Assembly: GCA_031213475.1 (NCBI GenBank) | Contig: JARUPZ010000019.1 | Span: 3,684,770-3,748,769, forward strand | From: Nereocystis luetkeana | Lineage: Eukaryota; Sar; Phaeophyceae; Laminariales; Laminariaceae | Reading direction: 5' to 3' | DNA: 64,000 nt | Part shown: piece by piece, positions 59,301-60,320 of the stretch | How positions within the stretch are numbered: the stretch's first letter is position 1 | Layout: each line of letters starts with the position of its first letter | Program-made: the position numbers and the translations under genes | The notes under the pieces: model-generated | Told to the model about the DNA's origin: nothing | The model's database searches: none | The model's input: the letters and a program-made list of their open reading frames with translations, nothing else

Positions 59301-59602
59301 AAATTTTCTTGTCCGGCGGGGATGATCTCCTCCTGGCGGCAAGCCGTGCGGCGCACGAGGCGTACGAGCGCGCCATCAGGCCGGTGGGTAGTGGCGGGGG
59401 GGTGGTGGAGGTTCTCCGAGCGATGGGGTTGGAGCGAGCGTTCGCCCGGTGGGCGTGGCGGGGCGAGGAGCGGAAGGAGAAGGGGGGGAAGGGGAAGCAG
59501 AGGGGGGAGAAGGAGGTGGCGTCCGCTTGCCGCGAGCGCGTGATGAACCTGCTTTGCGAGGGAGATTTGCTTGCTGTCGCCGGCTATCGCACCTCGGCGT
59601 GA
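927..59602 (+). CDS. UBR4: UBR4/BIG orthologue, giant N-recognin E3 ubiquitin ligase (spliced, 42 exons)
   Basis: The family binds N-degrons through its UBR box and ubiquitinates targets through a C-terminal zinc module; the plant member BIG acts in auxin transport and hormone signalling. Seen here: a UBR box (residues ~2172-2227), a propeller-like segment, a ZZ finger (~4438-4474), an SSIK/NLYY/IEFADF-like beta-sandwich block with CPRC and CRQC zinc pairs, the EFFRGS-KNP and GNIVGLD blocks, a hemi-RING LTCMVCHEGY, the partner FNVIHVACHH, and a helical C-terminus ending in TGA. The conceptual product is about 9,334 residues, nearly twice the usual 5,100-5,200; the excess is Ala/Gly/Ser/Pro-rich insertion between conserved blocks. 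All 41 introns are GT..AG and keep frame. The start ATG 927 has a weak context (T at -3), and an acceptor at 943/944 is an alternative, so the N-terminus is uncertain. Family assignment is very secure; individual boundaries less so. Confidence 0.95.
4304..9652 (+). CDS. UBR4: UBR4 exon 2 (residues 891-2673), carries the UBR box
   Basis: At 5,349 bases this is the longest exon. It begins after GTCACAG and ends GTACAG|GTGGGA, phase 0 at both ends. It encodes helical repeats including YLFFCAWRLLGTLPPEQ, which matches YYFLILWRILGILPPS of animal UBR4, then the UBR box, and a propeller-like segment near the end (HLAVWGLRQCCVIVLNSRG). Ala-rich (8700-8760) and Gly-rich (9355-9400) runs sit between conserved blocks. 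The last 74 codons of the open frame are intronic. Confidence 0.9.
8147..8312 (+). other. UBR4: UBR-box zinc finger (N-degron binding), residues ~2172-2227
   Basis: The spacing of CTF, QHWYHCYTC, CRLCVRVCHRGHDV and FFCDCGSG is the UBR4/BIG type of UBR box, with all Cys and His zinc ligands I can place intact. In plant BIG a CxCLKPR motif follows the box almost at once. Here the equivalent, KCDCLKAR, lies at 8495-8518 after about 60 inserted residues rich in Pro, Ser, Ala and Gly. Confidence 0.93.
10315..10449 (+). CDS. UBR4: UBR4 exon 3 (residues 2674-2718)
   Basis: This 45-codon exon lies between CGCGCAG and GTACTGG, phase 0 at both ends. It ends CVLKAIWVPRSQ, which matches the KAVWLPGSQ strand of the propeller-like region. 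Joining it to exon 4 restores KAIWVPRSQ-VLLAAVCTQFIRVYDL, the equivalent of the animal block ending VKIYDL. Confidence 0.88.
10490..10540 (+). repeat. 520-bp repeat, terminal fragment, intron 3
   Basis: G-rich sequence, GTGTACTCATGTCATGCATG, then GCCGTAGTCG and a G-rich stretch. Confidence 0.65.
10908..11079 (+). mobile_element. tRNA-derived SINE, 5'-truncated copy, intron 3
   Basis: It matches the body of the other two copies from CGCGAGTCGAC to the A-rich tail but lacks the tRNA-like head, with about a quarter of sites changed. 5' truncation is typical of retroposition. Confidence 0.78.
11300..12742 (+). CDS. UBR4: UBR4 exon 4 (residues 2719-3199)
   Basis: It starts VLLAAVCTQFIRVYDLSTDA, the propeller-like block of the family, and continues with repetitive Gly-rich (11745-11860) and Ala-rich (12100-12175) insertions. 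Conserved strands include CIRDVELVPS and CLLVVARGGKSTLAL. The acceptor is GCCGCAG and the donor AATCCG|GTAAGC. Phase 0 at both ends. Confidence 0.87.
13301..14563 (+). CDS. UBR4: UBR4 exon 5 (residues 3200-3620)
   Basis: It opens AELELQHLKWPRRS and contains VTPVLMVLFDNGSVQCY, equivalent to the ILLCEDGSLRIY strand of animal UBR4. A Gly run (13540-13580), an Ala/Glu helix and a polyproline tract (14138-14185) interrupt it. The acceptor is AAACGCAG and the donor CCTCAG|GTGAGG, phase 0. Confidence 0.87.
15242..15328 (+). CDS. UBR4: UBR4 exon 6 (residues 3621-3649)
   Basis: A 29-codon exon between TTCGGCAG and GAG|GTGAGA, phase 0, encoding a Ser/Pro/Ala-rich linker. It is predicted from its strong splice signals and preserved frame rather than from conserved residues, so it is less certain than its neighbours. 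Confidence 0.62.
15487..15583. mobile_element. Short inverted-repeat element (MITE-like), copy A, intron 6
   Basis: Left arm ATAACCCTTTTAGAACTACA then GTCCCGATGTGGGGACAAA; right arm is its imperfect reverse complement ending GGGACTGCGGTACTATAAGG. It folds into a hairpin of about 97 bases. Confidence 0.78.
15711..15875. repeat. Degenerate GATCTGTAT / GATCTGAAA minisatellite, intron 6
   Basis: Units of about 9-20 bases such as GATCTGTATGATCTGAAA repeat imperfectly. Confidence 0.8.
16087..16173 (+). CDS. UBR4: UBR4 exon 7 (residues 3650-3678)
   Basis: A 29-codon exon between GAGCAG and CCCAG|GTGGGG, phase 0. It encodes IFESLENVTSDPRLSYCG, equivalent to the PIDFFE segment that precedes the first beta-sandwich of UBR4. 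Confidence 0.8.
16441..16518 (+). repeat. 520-bp repeat, terminal fragment, intron 7
   Basis: A G-run followed by GTACTCGATAGGAGAGAGAT and CTCATGCATGGCCGTAGTCG, then a second G-run. It is the left end only. Confidence 0.75.
16751..16873 (+). CDS. UBR4: UBR4 exon 8 (residues 3679-3719)
   Basis: A 41-codon exon between CAAACCTAG and GTGCAG|GTGAGG, phase 0. VRSKLSRDTQGYLITPR and LRIAAVRVQ match the IKHRLNSTGMYVANTK and MTGMRIQIG strands of UBR4, which begin the first beta-sandwich-like domain. Confidence 0.9.
17874..18009 (+). CDS. UBR4: UBR4 exon 9 (residues 3720-3764 and a split codon)
   Basis: It encodes LGQASVDHIPRELRIMGRT and KWYDLPLTEQE, matching the IERAPSYIEIFGRT and RWFDFPFTREE blocks. 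The acceptor is GCACAG and the donor GTCG|GTGAGC, phase 1; the split Gly codon is completed by exon 10. Confidence 0.92.
18281..20487 (+). CDS. UBR4: UBR4 exon 10 (residues 3765-4500), carries the ZZ finger
   Basis: It opens with VVVSVSSCHDGSNHPLIDVL, equivalent to the FIGASVDP..MIDAVKIYG block. It then runs through a helical region (LLRQLGDSALSVLRK, LVRRFWESCVWR) and Ser/Gly/Ala linkers to a ZZ zinc finger near its end. The acceptor is CGTACAG and the donor GTACAG|GTGAGG, phase 1 in and phase 0 out. Confidence 0.9.
20299..20409 (+). other. UBR4: ZZ-type zinc finger, residues ~4438-4474
   Basis: The order CYRCDGC, HHCLVC, FDLCPQCY and CHG gives the C-x2-C ... C-x2-C ... C-x2-C ... H pattern of a ZZ domain. 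It sits between the beta-sandwich and the acidic linker, as in plant BIG. From memory, the human protein has no annotated ZZ at this point. Confidence 0.9.
21100..21898 (+). CDS. UBR4: UBR4 exon 11 (residues 4501-4766 and a split codon), acidic
   Basis: Codons at about 21325-21530 encode an almost uninterrupted Glu/Asp run, and 21700-21740 a second one. Animal UBR4 also has an acidic Ser-rich linker near here. The exon ends with the conserved-looking helix ELSSKLFPLLVERLPEVL. The acceptor is CTACAACAG and the donor TTCAG|GTGACA, phase 1. Confidence 0.85.
22583..22748 (-). repeat. 520-bp repeat, partial copy (reverse), intron 11
   Basis: CGCGCTTGGTGCAAGCA, GCCGGTGAAAAC and GTACGACTACGGCC blocks are flanked by poly-C on the left (22583-22615). 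Confidence 0.75.
23142..23926 (+). CDS. UBR4: UBR4 exon 12 (residues 4767-5028)
   Basis: It completes the split Gly codon and encodes helical segments VSAAVSYLRLLAALV and RLLLVALVKIVAVEA, plus DTVVLCMQTLKFILDWAEQ, equivalent to the YCLHVLKSLLEYW helix of UBR4. Gly/Ala linkers follow. The acceptor is CAGTGTCAG and the donor CAGCTG|GTAAGA, phase 0. Confidence 0.85.
24318..25706 (+). CDS. UBR4: UBR4 exon 13 (residues 5029-5491)
   Basis: It is dominated by Ala/Ser/Gly insertions (24800-24900, 25130-25160, 25470-25560). Better-conserved helices are ACQEVLADAFSSVSLLVSR and LNVILRTPALAVLASVLQL. The acceptor is AATGTCAG and the donor GCGACG|GTAAGA, phase 0. Confidence 0.82.
26106..26393 (+). CDS. 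UBR4: UBR4 exon 14 (residues 5492-5587)
   Basis: A Gln/Glu-rich coiled stretch with an imperfect QEQER repeat (26215-26285) precedes the conserved helix pair WKALLCTLIADRELKPLRYD and AKRLLRRLCVTQ. The latter matches the VRKLLLFICGSKEKY region of UBR4. The acceptor is CGAACAG and the donor CACCCAG|GTGCGT, phase 0. Confidence 0.87.
27037..27306 (+). CDS. UBR4: UBR4 exon 15 (residues 5588-5677)
   Basis: It opens AAYHSVRDSYQFTAELRKVL, equivalent to KYRQLRDLHTLDSHVRGIKK in animal UBR4, followed by a Gly/Ala linker. The acceptor is TTCGAAG|GCG and the donor ACGCAG|GTGGGT, phase 0. Confidence 0.87.
27331..27475. repeat. Degenerate CCTATnnTAGGCTA repeat, intron 15
   Basis: Units containing AGGCTA and CCTAT, spaced 15-30 bases, repeat about six times. 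AT-rich and able to form small hairpins. Confidence 0.7.
28192..29049 (+). CDS. UBR4: UBR4 exon 16 (residues 5678-5963)
   Basis: It opens VALHRSLTSLLHVAEVRPVN and WRKYCASP, matching the LMEHLKACAEIAAQRTINWQ and KFC block. Ala- and Gly-rich linkers separate it from PVCLLFALCEKG and ELLIAQGLVGPDALVKM. The donor CAGAG|GTGTGT is weak, so the 3' edge is less certain. Phase 0. Confidence 0.82.
29775..30320 (+). CDS. UBR4: UBR4 exon 17 (residues 5964-6145)
   Basis: It encodes ERLSPYLPFAARQGSRAKYW, ALSNHPNAGLYAAI and YLELEPCLVC, matching the ILTNHPNSNIYNTL and YLESDPCLVC block of UBR4. It ends YPLDSIKAASKSTENAML; joined to exon 18 this restores the SSIK..VVKLIG strand pair of the second beta-sandwich. 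The acceptor is AACACAG and the donor ATGCTG|GTGAGT, phase 0. Confidence 0.92.
31416..31447. repeat. (ACGT)n microsatellite, intron 17
   Basis: A self-complementary GTAC/ACGT tetranucleotide run of about 32 bases. Confidence 0.9.
31938..32120 (+). repeat. 520-bp repeat, partial diverged copy (forward), intron 17
   Basis: GCATGGGCGTAGTCGTATGA, GCCGGGACGTAGCACATCGG and TCGCATGAAGGGTGA blocks are recognisable with small deletions. Confidence 0.8.
32226..32399 (+). CDS. UBR4: UBR4 exon 18 (residues 6146-6203)
   Basis: VQLKGRFKVRRLSVRIAD and VRTIRLHYHSKPVGSLTD match VVKLIGSHTISKVTVKIG and VRTINLYYNNR of animal UBR4. The exon follows a long poly-C/CT tract (32176-32219) that serves as the polypyrimidine tract. 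The donor is GTGCAC|GTGAGT, phase 0. Confidence 0.94.
32887..33153 (+). CDS. UBR4: UBR4 exon 19 (residues 6204-6292), zinc pairs
   Basis: SAQIDLPLPLTCANIMIEFA matches VKIDLPLPIVASNLMIEFA. After a 30-residue Gly/Ala insert come LHCPRCGRPV, VCRQCGEVAFQCC, the zinc-ribbon-like pairs of the family (LQCPRC, VCGNCGENVYQC). The donor is TGCCAG|GTGGGT, phase 0. Confidence 0.95.
33626..33673 (-). repeat. Partial terminal copy of the 520-bp repeat
   Basis: About 35 bases resembling the left end (ATACGACTA.. GCATGCATGA) followed by a C-run, lying head-to-tail against the full copy at 33674. Confidence 0.65.
33674..34204 (-). repeat. 520-bp G/C-flanked repeat, full copy (reverse), intron 19
   Basis: Near-identical over about 515 bases to copies at 48623 and 40456. 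On the plus strand it runs from TATAGGTTGGGTTGGTGTCG to ATCGAGTA and then a C-run. Poly-C lies at both edges, and the C-run at 34188-34204 lies 153 bases before exon 20. I define forward as reading from GTACTCGAT..GCATGGCCGTAG. Confidence 0.9.
34357..34485 (+). CDS. UBR4: UBR4 exon 20 (residues 6293-6335)
   Basis: It continues the zinc block: CRHINYESLEAFLCVECGYC and SYAHFGFRL match [20 protein letters not shown] and KYARFDFML. The acceptor GTGCCAAG|TGT is preceded by a poly-C tract. The donor is AACGAG|GTGCGA, phase 0. Confidence 0.93.
35682..37952 (+). CDS. UBR4: UBR4 exon 21 (residues 6336-7092), poly-Ala expanded
   Basis: It opens with the helix AELAEANRLADQRIHQARML, equivalent to RKKAVSNINTLLDKADRVYH. 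It contains ASKYPAELVELVDLYCGRCQ, equivalent to NRYILQLAQEYCGDC, and ends QVCCAKCTEE, equivalent to TKCYGCASAV. Between these lie several hundred extra residues dominated by Ala, Gly and Ser runs (36560-36640, 36740-36780, 36930-36990, 37390-37490, 37770-37830). Phase 0 at both ends. Confidence 0.92.
38180..38226. repeat. (ATGCC)n short tandem repeat, intron 21
   Basis: Imperfect CATGTCATGCC then repeated CATGC units. Confidence 0.8.
38872..39090 (+). CDS. UBR4: UBR4 exon 22 (residues 7093-7165)
   Basis: TLSLLLEVVSSTHGWKNSAR and VLREAGLLEQLL match the CITLLRALATNPALRHIL and VSQGLIRELF armadillo-like helices. The acceptor is TGTGAAG and the donor GCCAAG|GTCAGT, phase 0. Confidence 0.91.
39094..39136. 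repeat. (GA)n microsatellite, intron 22
   Basis: About 40 bases of GA directly after the exon 22 donor, followed by a C-run (39168-39184) before exon 23. Confidence 0.9.
39318..40376 (+). CDS. UBR4: UBR4 exon 23 (residues 7166-7518)
   Basis: VNFVLSRHQGLDVRGLLQQD followed by LVLLRALCL matches the VSTALKGHWANPDLASSLQY and EMLLLTD region. HWLLRLITCRQSFVLRRFSG and MVLGELA match NNWLRQVLFTPATQAARQAA and CTIVEALA. Ala- and Gly-rich loops are inserted. The acceptor is CCGGAAG|GTG and the donor TTGCAG|GTGAGA, phase 0. Confidence 0.91.
40456..40960 (+). repeat. 520-bp repeat, full copy (forward), intron 23
   Basis: It starts at a G-run, GTGTACTCATTATC then GCATGGCCGTAG, and ends GCCAACCCAACG. It is more diverged than the 33.7 and 48.6 kb copies. 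It carries an internal TACCAGGTA (40768). Confidence 0.88.
41373..41483 (+). CDS. UBR4: UBR4 exon 24 (residues 7519-7555)
   Basis: A 37-codon exon, ALNLLGRLCS then GRGLRGFLAAAMLQE, matching YLALYQKLI and ARGVLPYVGNLITKE. The acceptor is TGTCGCAG and the donor CAGGAG|GTGCGG, phase 0. Confidence 0.88.
41686..42362 (+). CDS. UBR4: UBR4 exon 25 (residues 7556-7780 and a split codon)
   Basis: ARRLQSES continues the IARLLALEE helix. After a Pro-rich and then Ala/Glu-rich insert it ends HLDHVLEALVRARGIVLPRS, equivalent to VGTVLNGYLCLRKLVVQRTK. A CCCCA repeat (41644-41668) precedes the acceptor CACCCAG. The donor is TCTAG|GTGTGT, phase 2, the only phase-2 intron in the gene. Confidence 0.86.
42682..43186 (+). 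CDS. UBR4: UBR4 exon 26 (residues 7781-7949)
   Basis: It completes the split Ser codon, then AKTLSKARDILQRLAGM (family: LIDETQDMLLEMLEDM). An Ala run (42785-42850) and a Gly loop follow. The exon ends FKLHLRRAPTQE, equivalent to FFVTLEKDPQQE. The acceptor is CTAAACAG and the donor CAGGAG|GTGCGT, phase 0. Confidence 0.9.
43505..43729 (+). CDS. UBR4: UBR4 exon 27 (residues 7950-8024)
   Basis: EFFRGSLSKNPLYSTDI matches DFLQGRMPGNPYSSNE and EFIRGSMTKNPYSSAEI. After a Gly/Ala loop, TMRDMRDKIATDLDM matches LMRDIKNKICQDCDL. This is one of the clearest family signatures. The acceptor is TGTGCAG and the donor GAAGCG|GTGCGT, phase 0. Confidence 0.95.
44287..44364. repeat. (CTGC)n microsatellite before exon 28
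   Basis: About 18 tandem CTGC units end 36 bases upstream of the exon 28 acceptor. Confidence 0.92.
44401..44538 (+). CDS. UBR4: UBR4 exon 28 (residues 8025-8070)
   Basis: LLELIVCGNIVGLDIPVRVV and QHEVWR match MELLVNNKIISLDLPVAEVY and KKVW. A (CTGC)n tract ends 36 bases before the acceptor and provides the pyrimidine tract. The donor is GCGGAG|GTGTGT, phase 0. Confidence 0.94.
45094..45240 (+). CDS. UBR4: UBR4 exon 29 (residues 8071-8119)
   Basis: MTVTYRLAGVDGEATEEVVD matches [20 protein letters not shown], followed by an Asp/Glu-rich turn and FGIARDIAE, equivalent to YKMAGVMAQ. The acceptor is GTGCCAG. The donor GCTGAG|GTCGGT is weak but required for frame, phase 0. Confidence 0.92.
45317..45400 (+). 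pseudogene. Decayed partial copy of UBR4 exon 31 in intron 29
   Basis: About 85 bases match the end of intron 30 and the start of exon 31 (47243-47320), including CGGCTG.T.GAGGTGCTGCA and CAGGGGAGCC, and the frame would read GTLFHRLLEVLHRGA. The acceptor CGCCAG|G of the real exon is CGCCGGG here, so it cannot be spliced in the same way. The copy then passes into a GGT/GGC tract and ends beside the 447-bp MITE. Confidence 0.85.
45457..45903. mobile_element. 447-bp foldback/MITE-like element, intron 29
   Basis: It is bounded by ATTGGAATTGTCGGGACAAC and its reverse complement GTTGTCCCGACAATTCCAAT. The inverted similarity continues inward for roughly 100 bases (GACCGCCCAT / ATGGACGGTC; AAGCAAGGCAAGGAGTTATC / GATAACCCCTTGCCTTGCT). 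No transposase is present, so it is non-autonomous. I could not identify a clear target-site duplication. Confidence 0.82.
46461..46679 (+). CDS. UBR4: UBR4 exon 30 (residues 8120-8192)
   Basis: EGGLPLLLCLAQ matches CGGLECMLNRLAG. After an Ala/Gly loop, FASAVRLLRRACMLSANRSD and LLSLK match LLTVLLKLFSYCVKVKVNRQ and QLVKLE. The acceptor is CTTTTGCAG and the donor CTCAAG|GTGTGG, phase 0. Confidence 0.92.
47266..47469 (+). CDS. UBR4: UBR4 exon 31 (residues 8193-8260)
   Basis: GTLLHRLLEVLHRGA matches NTLNVMLGTLNLAL and GVVGDLLAMMEQLGQ matches VAEQVLSIMEIILDE. A (GGT)n tract (47319-47380) encodes about 19 Gly residues between them. A decayed copy of the 5' part lies in intron 29. The acceptor is TGCGCCAG and the donor GGACAG|GTGCGG, phase 0. 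Confidence 0.92.
47763..48246 (-). repeat. 520-bp repeat, near-full copy (reverse), intron 31
   Basis: It lacks the outermost bases at one end. Its C-rich terminus ends about 44 bases before exon 32 and probably supplies its pyrimidine tract. Confidence 0.88.
48291..48533 (+). CDS. UBR4: UBR4 exon 32 (residues 8261-8341)
   Basis: An acidic, Gly-rich linker with two MDV motifs ends HVSFLFEALE, equivalent to QLVMLLDQI. The acceptor GTAAAAAG|GAC has a poor immediate pyrimidine tract; the C-rich end of an inverted repeat copy (to 48246) and the bases after it lie just upstream and may substitute. The donor is CTAGAG|GTACGA, phase 0. Confidence 0.8.
48623..49159 (-). repeat. 520-bp repeat, full copy (reverse), intron 32
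   Basis: Very similar to the 33.7 kb copy, with poly-C at both edges, which suggests a recent shared origin. Confidence 0.9.
49743..49868 (+). CDS. UBR4: UBR4 exon 33 (residues 8342-8383)
   Basis: ALIDVLGSTPALAQAVSRLL then PFLTYGRKAAAGLLADKF matches SNPSVLQGLLRIIPYL and SFGEVEKMQILVERFKPY. The acceptor is GCAACGCAG and the donor GTCCAG|GTTTGT, phase 0. Confidence 0.92.
50230..50347. mobile_element. Second short inverted-repeat element, intron 33
   Basis: TTGCGGGGGACCATAGTAAA is the near-perfect reverse complement of the right arm ending ACTATGGTCCCCCGTAA, with an AT-rich loop of about 55 bases. Likely a different MITE family from the 15.5/55.1 kb pair. Confidence 0.7.
50502..50676 (+). CDS. 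UBR4: UBR4 exon 34 (residues 8384-8441 and a split codon)
   Basis: VVQWDAVVADALEELAGGKK and RSGKVIRECLMEKG, equivalent to FLDCFCKIAAGIKNN and QLKDLILQKG. The acceptor is TACCGCAG and the donor GAAAG|GTGCGC, phase 1. Confidence 0.91.
50906..51186 (-). repeat. 520-bp repeat, partial copy (reverse), intron 34
   Basis: It contains only the half from CTACACCGGAAATTAAATCA to the poly-C terminus. Confidence 0.87.
51472..51779 (+). CDS. UBR4: UBR4 exon 35 (residues 8442-8544)
   Basis: It completes the split Gly codon with FLEVAVAFVLQ (family: ITQNALDYMKKH). After a Gly/Ser loop, WKAYFKRPGLPAALKMLAGL matches WKKFLSRPALPFILRLLRGL, and QALLAERGLLERLHWME matches QVLIGTDSIPNLHKLEQ. The acceptor is ACTTTCAG and the donor GGAGAG|GTGAGG, phase 0. 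The frame stays open 15 codons past the donor, then TAA. Confidence 0.92.
51981..52815 (+). repeat. 520-bp repeat (forward) interrupted by a SINE, intron 35
   Basis: The left end (51981-52020, ..GCATGGCC) and the rest (52352-52815, ATGGCCGTAG..) are separated by a SINE. ATGGCC is present on both sides as a target-site duplication. Confidence 0.9.
52021..52351 (+). mobile_element. tRNA-derived SINE, full copy, intron 35
   Basis: The head has pol III box A-like TGGTTCAAGTGG and box B-like GGGTTTGAGCCC, then a unique body (ATTCAATGCGAGTCGACGAG ... AGAAGATG) and a short A-tail. It is flanked by ATGGCC on both sides. No coding capacity. It inserted into an older copy of the 520-bp repeat. Confidence 0.88.
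52820..53080 (+). repeat. 520-bp repeat, partial copy (forward), intron 35
   Basis: It begins immediately after the truncated end of the previous copy, so the two form a head-to-tail pair. It ends near AGACAGCAATGGG. Confidence 0.85.
53370..53597 (+). CDS. UBR4: UBR4 exon 36 (residues 8545-8620)
   Basis: VGLLAETLLEAATQD then VSRLRRETRAFKSKLAQARR and ALKAMGV matches GTLAENLLEALREH, IDAARRETRAEKKRMAMAMR and ALGTLGM, the basic helix before the catalytic module. The acceptor is TGCTGCAAG and the donor TCAGAG|GTGTGT, phase 0. Confidence 0.93.
54079..54303 (+). CDS. UBR4: UBR4 exon 37 (residues 8621-8695), start of hemi-RING
   Basis: After an Ala/Ser/Gly linker, MSEMMELEEETGLTCMVCHE and GYRCK match the LLKQMEELIEEPGLTCCICR and EGYKFQ start of the UBR4 hemi-RING. 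C8685 and C8688 form the visible Cys-x2-Cys pair. The acceptor is CACACAG and the donor TGCAAG|GTACGC, phase 0, so an intron splits the zinc module. Confidence 0.95.
55098..55188. mobile_element. Short inverted-repeat element (MITE-like), copy B, intron 37
   Basis: Same core as the 15.5 kb copy: GCAGTCCCGTTTTTGGGGAC paired with GTCCCCAAAACGGGACTGC across a 25-base loop. The outer ends have diverged. Confidence 0.78.
55495..55698 (+). CDS. UBR4: UBR4 exon 38 (residues 8696-8763)
   Basis: PHSVLGVYVYAKPILGKD matches PTKVLGIYTFTKRVALEE directly after the hemi-RING Cys pair. The rest is acidic and Gly-rich. The acceptor is TTCGGCAG and the donor TCAGAG|GTGCGT, phase 0. Confidence 0.93.
55935..56128 (-). 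repeat. 520-bp repeat, partial copy (reverse), intron 38
   Basis: It retains the last 170 bases and the C-run, which ends about 40 bases before exon 39. Confidence 0.82.
56170..56637 (+). CDS. UBR4: UBR4 exon 39 (residues 8764-8919)
   Basis: An acidic start and a long Gly run (56355-56410) precede VSTVSPFNVIHVACHHEAAR, equivalent to YSTVSHFNIVHYDCHLAAVR, then WEGATLRNSRVACNSLLPL, equivalent to WESAALQNANTKCNGLLPV. The acceptor is CTCCCAG and the donor GGGGAG|GTGAGG, phase 0. Confidence 0.94.
56702..56755. repeat. (GTT)n microsatellite, intron 39
   Basis: An imperfect GTT run of about 54 bases, 65 bases past the exon 39 donor. Confidence 0.88.
57527..57682 (+). CDS. UBR4: UBR4 exon 40 (residues 8920-8971)
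   Basis: LVLEDVRLLLLRLAHQESLS and SRSNVQLIPYQMQ match LNIHDIKLLFLRFAMEQSFS and RESNIHLIPYIIH. The acceptor is CCCCCAG and the donor ATGCAG|GTGTGT, phase 0. Confidence 0.95.
58043..58105. repeat. 9-bp TTGCCTTGC tandem repeat before exon 41
   Basis: Seven near-perfect 9-base units end about 38 bases before the exon 41 acceptor. They are pyrimidine-rich on the plus strand. Confidence 0.88.
58143..58433 (+). CDS. UBR4: UBR4 exon 41 (residues 8972-9068)
   Basis: FVAVLALLLLPRDEWEECKR matches YFTVLALHILPPEQWRATRV. A Gly-rich loop is inserted before it. A 9-bp repeat (58043-58105) lies shortly upstream of the acceptor GTGACAG. The donor is ATTGTG|GTGAGC, phase 0. Confidence 0.94.
58720..58747. repeat. 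(CT)n microsatellite before exon 42
   Basis: A CT run of about 28 bases within the pyrimidine-rich 3' half of intron 41. Confidence 0.88.
58802..59602 (+). CDS. UBR4: UBR4 exon 42, last coding exon (residues 9069-9334)
   Basis: After a basic Ser/Arg/Gly stretch and an Ala/Glu helix it encodes RPALVFCRVVDAMQSALKP, equivalent to SSLLFWALVDLIYNMFKKV. The helical C-terminus SRAAHEAYERAIRPVGS (family: YEAADKALKTFQEEFMPV) follows, and the exon ends LAVAGYRTSA then TGA. A CT microsatellite (58720-58747) lies upstream of the acceptor TGTGCAG. Confidence 0.93.
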   Translation, partial: EQMIRHAGSRKARGVEGSGVEGRGGRRRSRSFAGPGGSPRVSASSPSQQGGSTGAASAGKRKRSPSIVVSSGTGVGSSSEARMEKGEKGVAAAAAAAAAEEQEDEEAAAERERQAEEEREAEVSAARPALVFCRVVDAMQSALKPRQDVAVAAAAAATGGQEATVLEIFLSGGDDLLLAASRAAHEAYERAIRPVGSGGGVVEVLRAMGLERAFARWAWRGEERKEKGGKGKQRGEKEVASACRERVMNLLCEGDLLAVAGYRTSA

Positions 59603-60320
59603 CCCGTCGACGGACGGCTGCGGCAGGCACTGAGGGCGGAAGTGTTTGAGTAGATTTTTGCGGAGAAGAATTTTTACAGAAGGTGGCGGATTGCAGATTT
59701 TTTATGATGCGGGAGGGAGGTGGAGGGTGATTTTGTGATATGATTGTATTGTGTATTTTAGTAGTCATTTTGTTGAGTGGAAATGTTCTGGGTGGGGAGG
59801 GGGGGGGGTGATGCTTTTTTTCAGGCCGTCGGGCATGATCTTGTTGTGCTGTTGGCTGCTCGTTGTTCGGCTCGCACCGGGTATGTTTGTTCGCGTAGTA
59901 GCTTCACGCAGGGGCGGGCTCGCTGCGCCTTTGGGGGTGCTCCATATCATGGGTCCCGTTTTTCATATCTAGCGGAATACGCGGGAGAAATACAGTACAG
60001 GATTAAGTGTGTGCTGGATTTTGGTTGAAGGGAAAGTGTGTGTGTTGAAGGGTAAGGGTAGCCGTGTTGTGATTTTGTGATATATTTTCATATGTTCTTA
60101 GTGCTCGTCGTGGGGAAACCAATTGTTACAACAGGCATGCAACCTGCGCGAGACAAGCAAAGGCCCAAAGTAAAAGTCAGTGCGCAAGCAAGAAGCAAGC
60201 GAGCAGGCAAACGAACGAACTTTTGTCAACTACGTGCATGCATGCATCATGCGTGCGTTTGTGTTTGGCGCGAGCCGTCTTGTTCTTCCGCCGTTTGTGA
60301 CGAGAAACGGTGGTGGTGAT
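59603..60320 (+). other. Probable UBR4 3' untranslated region
   Basis: No conserved coding sequence follows the TGA. The stretch is T/G-rich and typical of a long 3'UTR. I cannot place the polyadenylation site from sequence alone. Confidence 0.4.
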
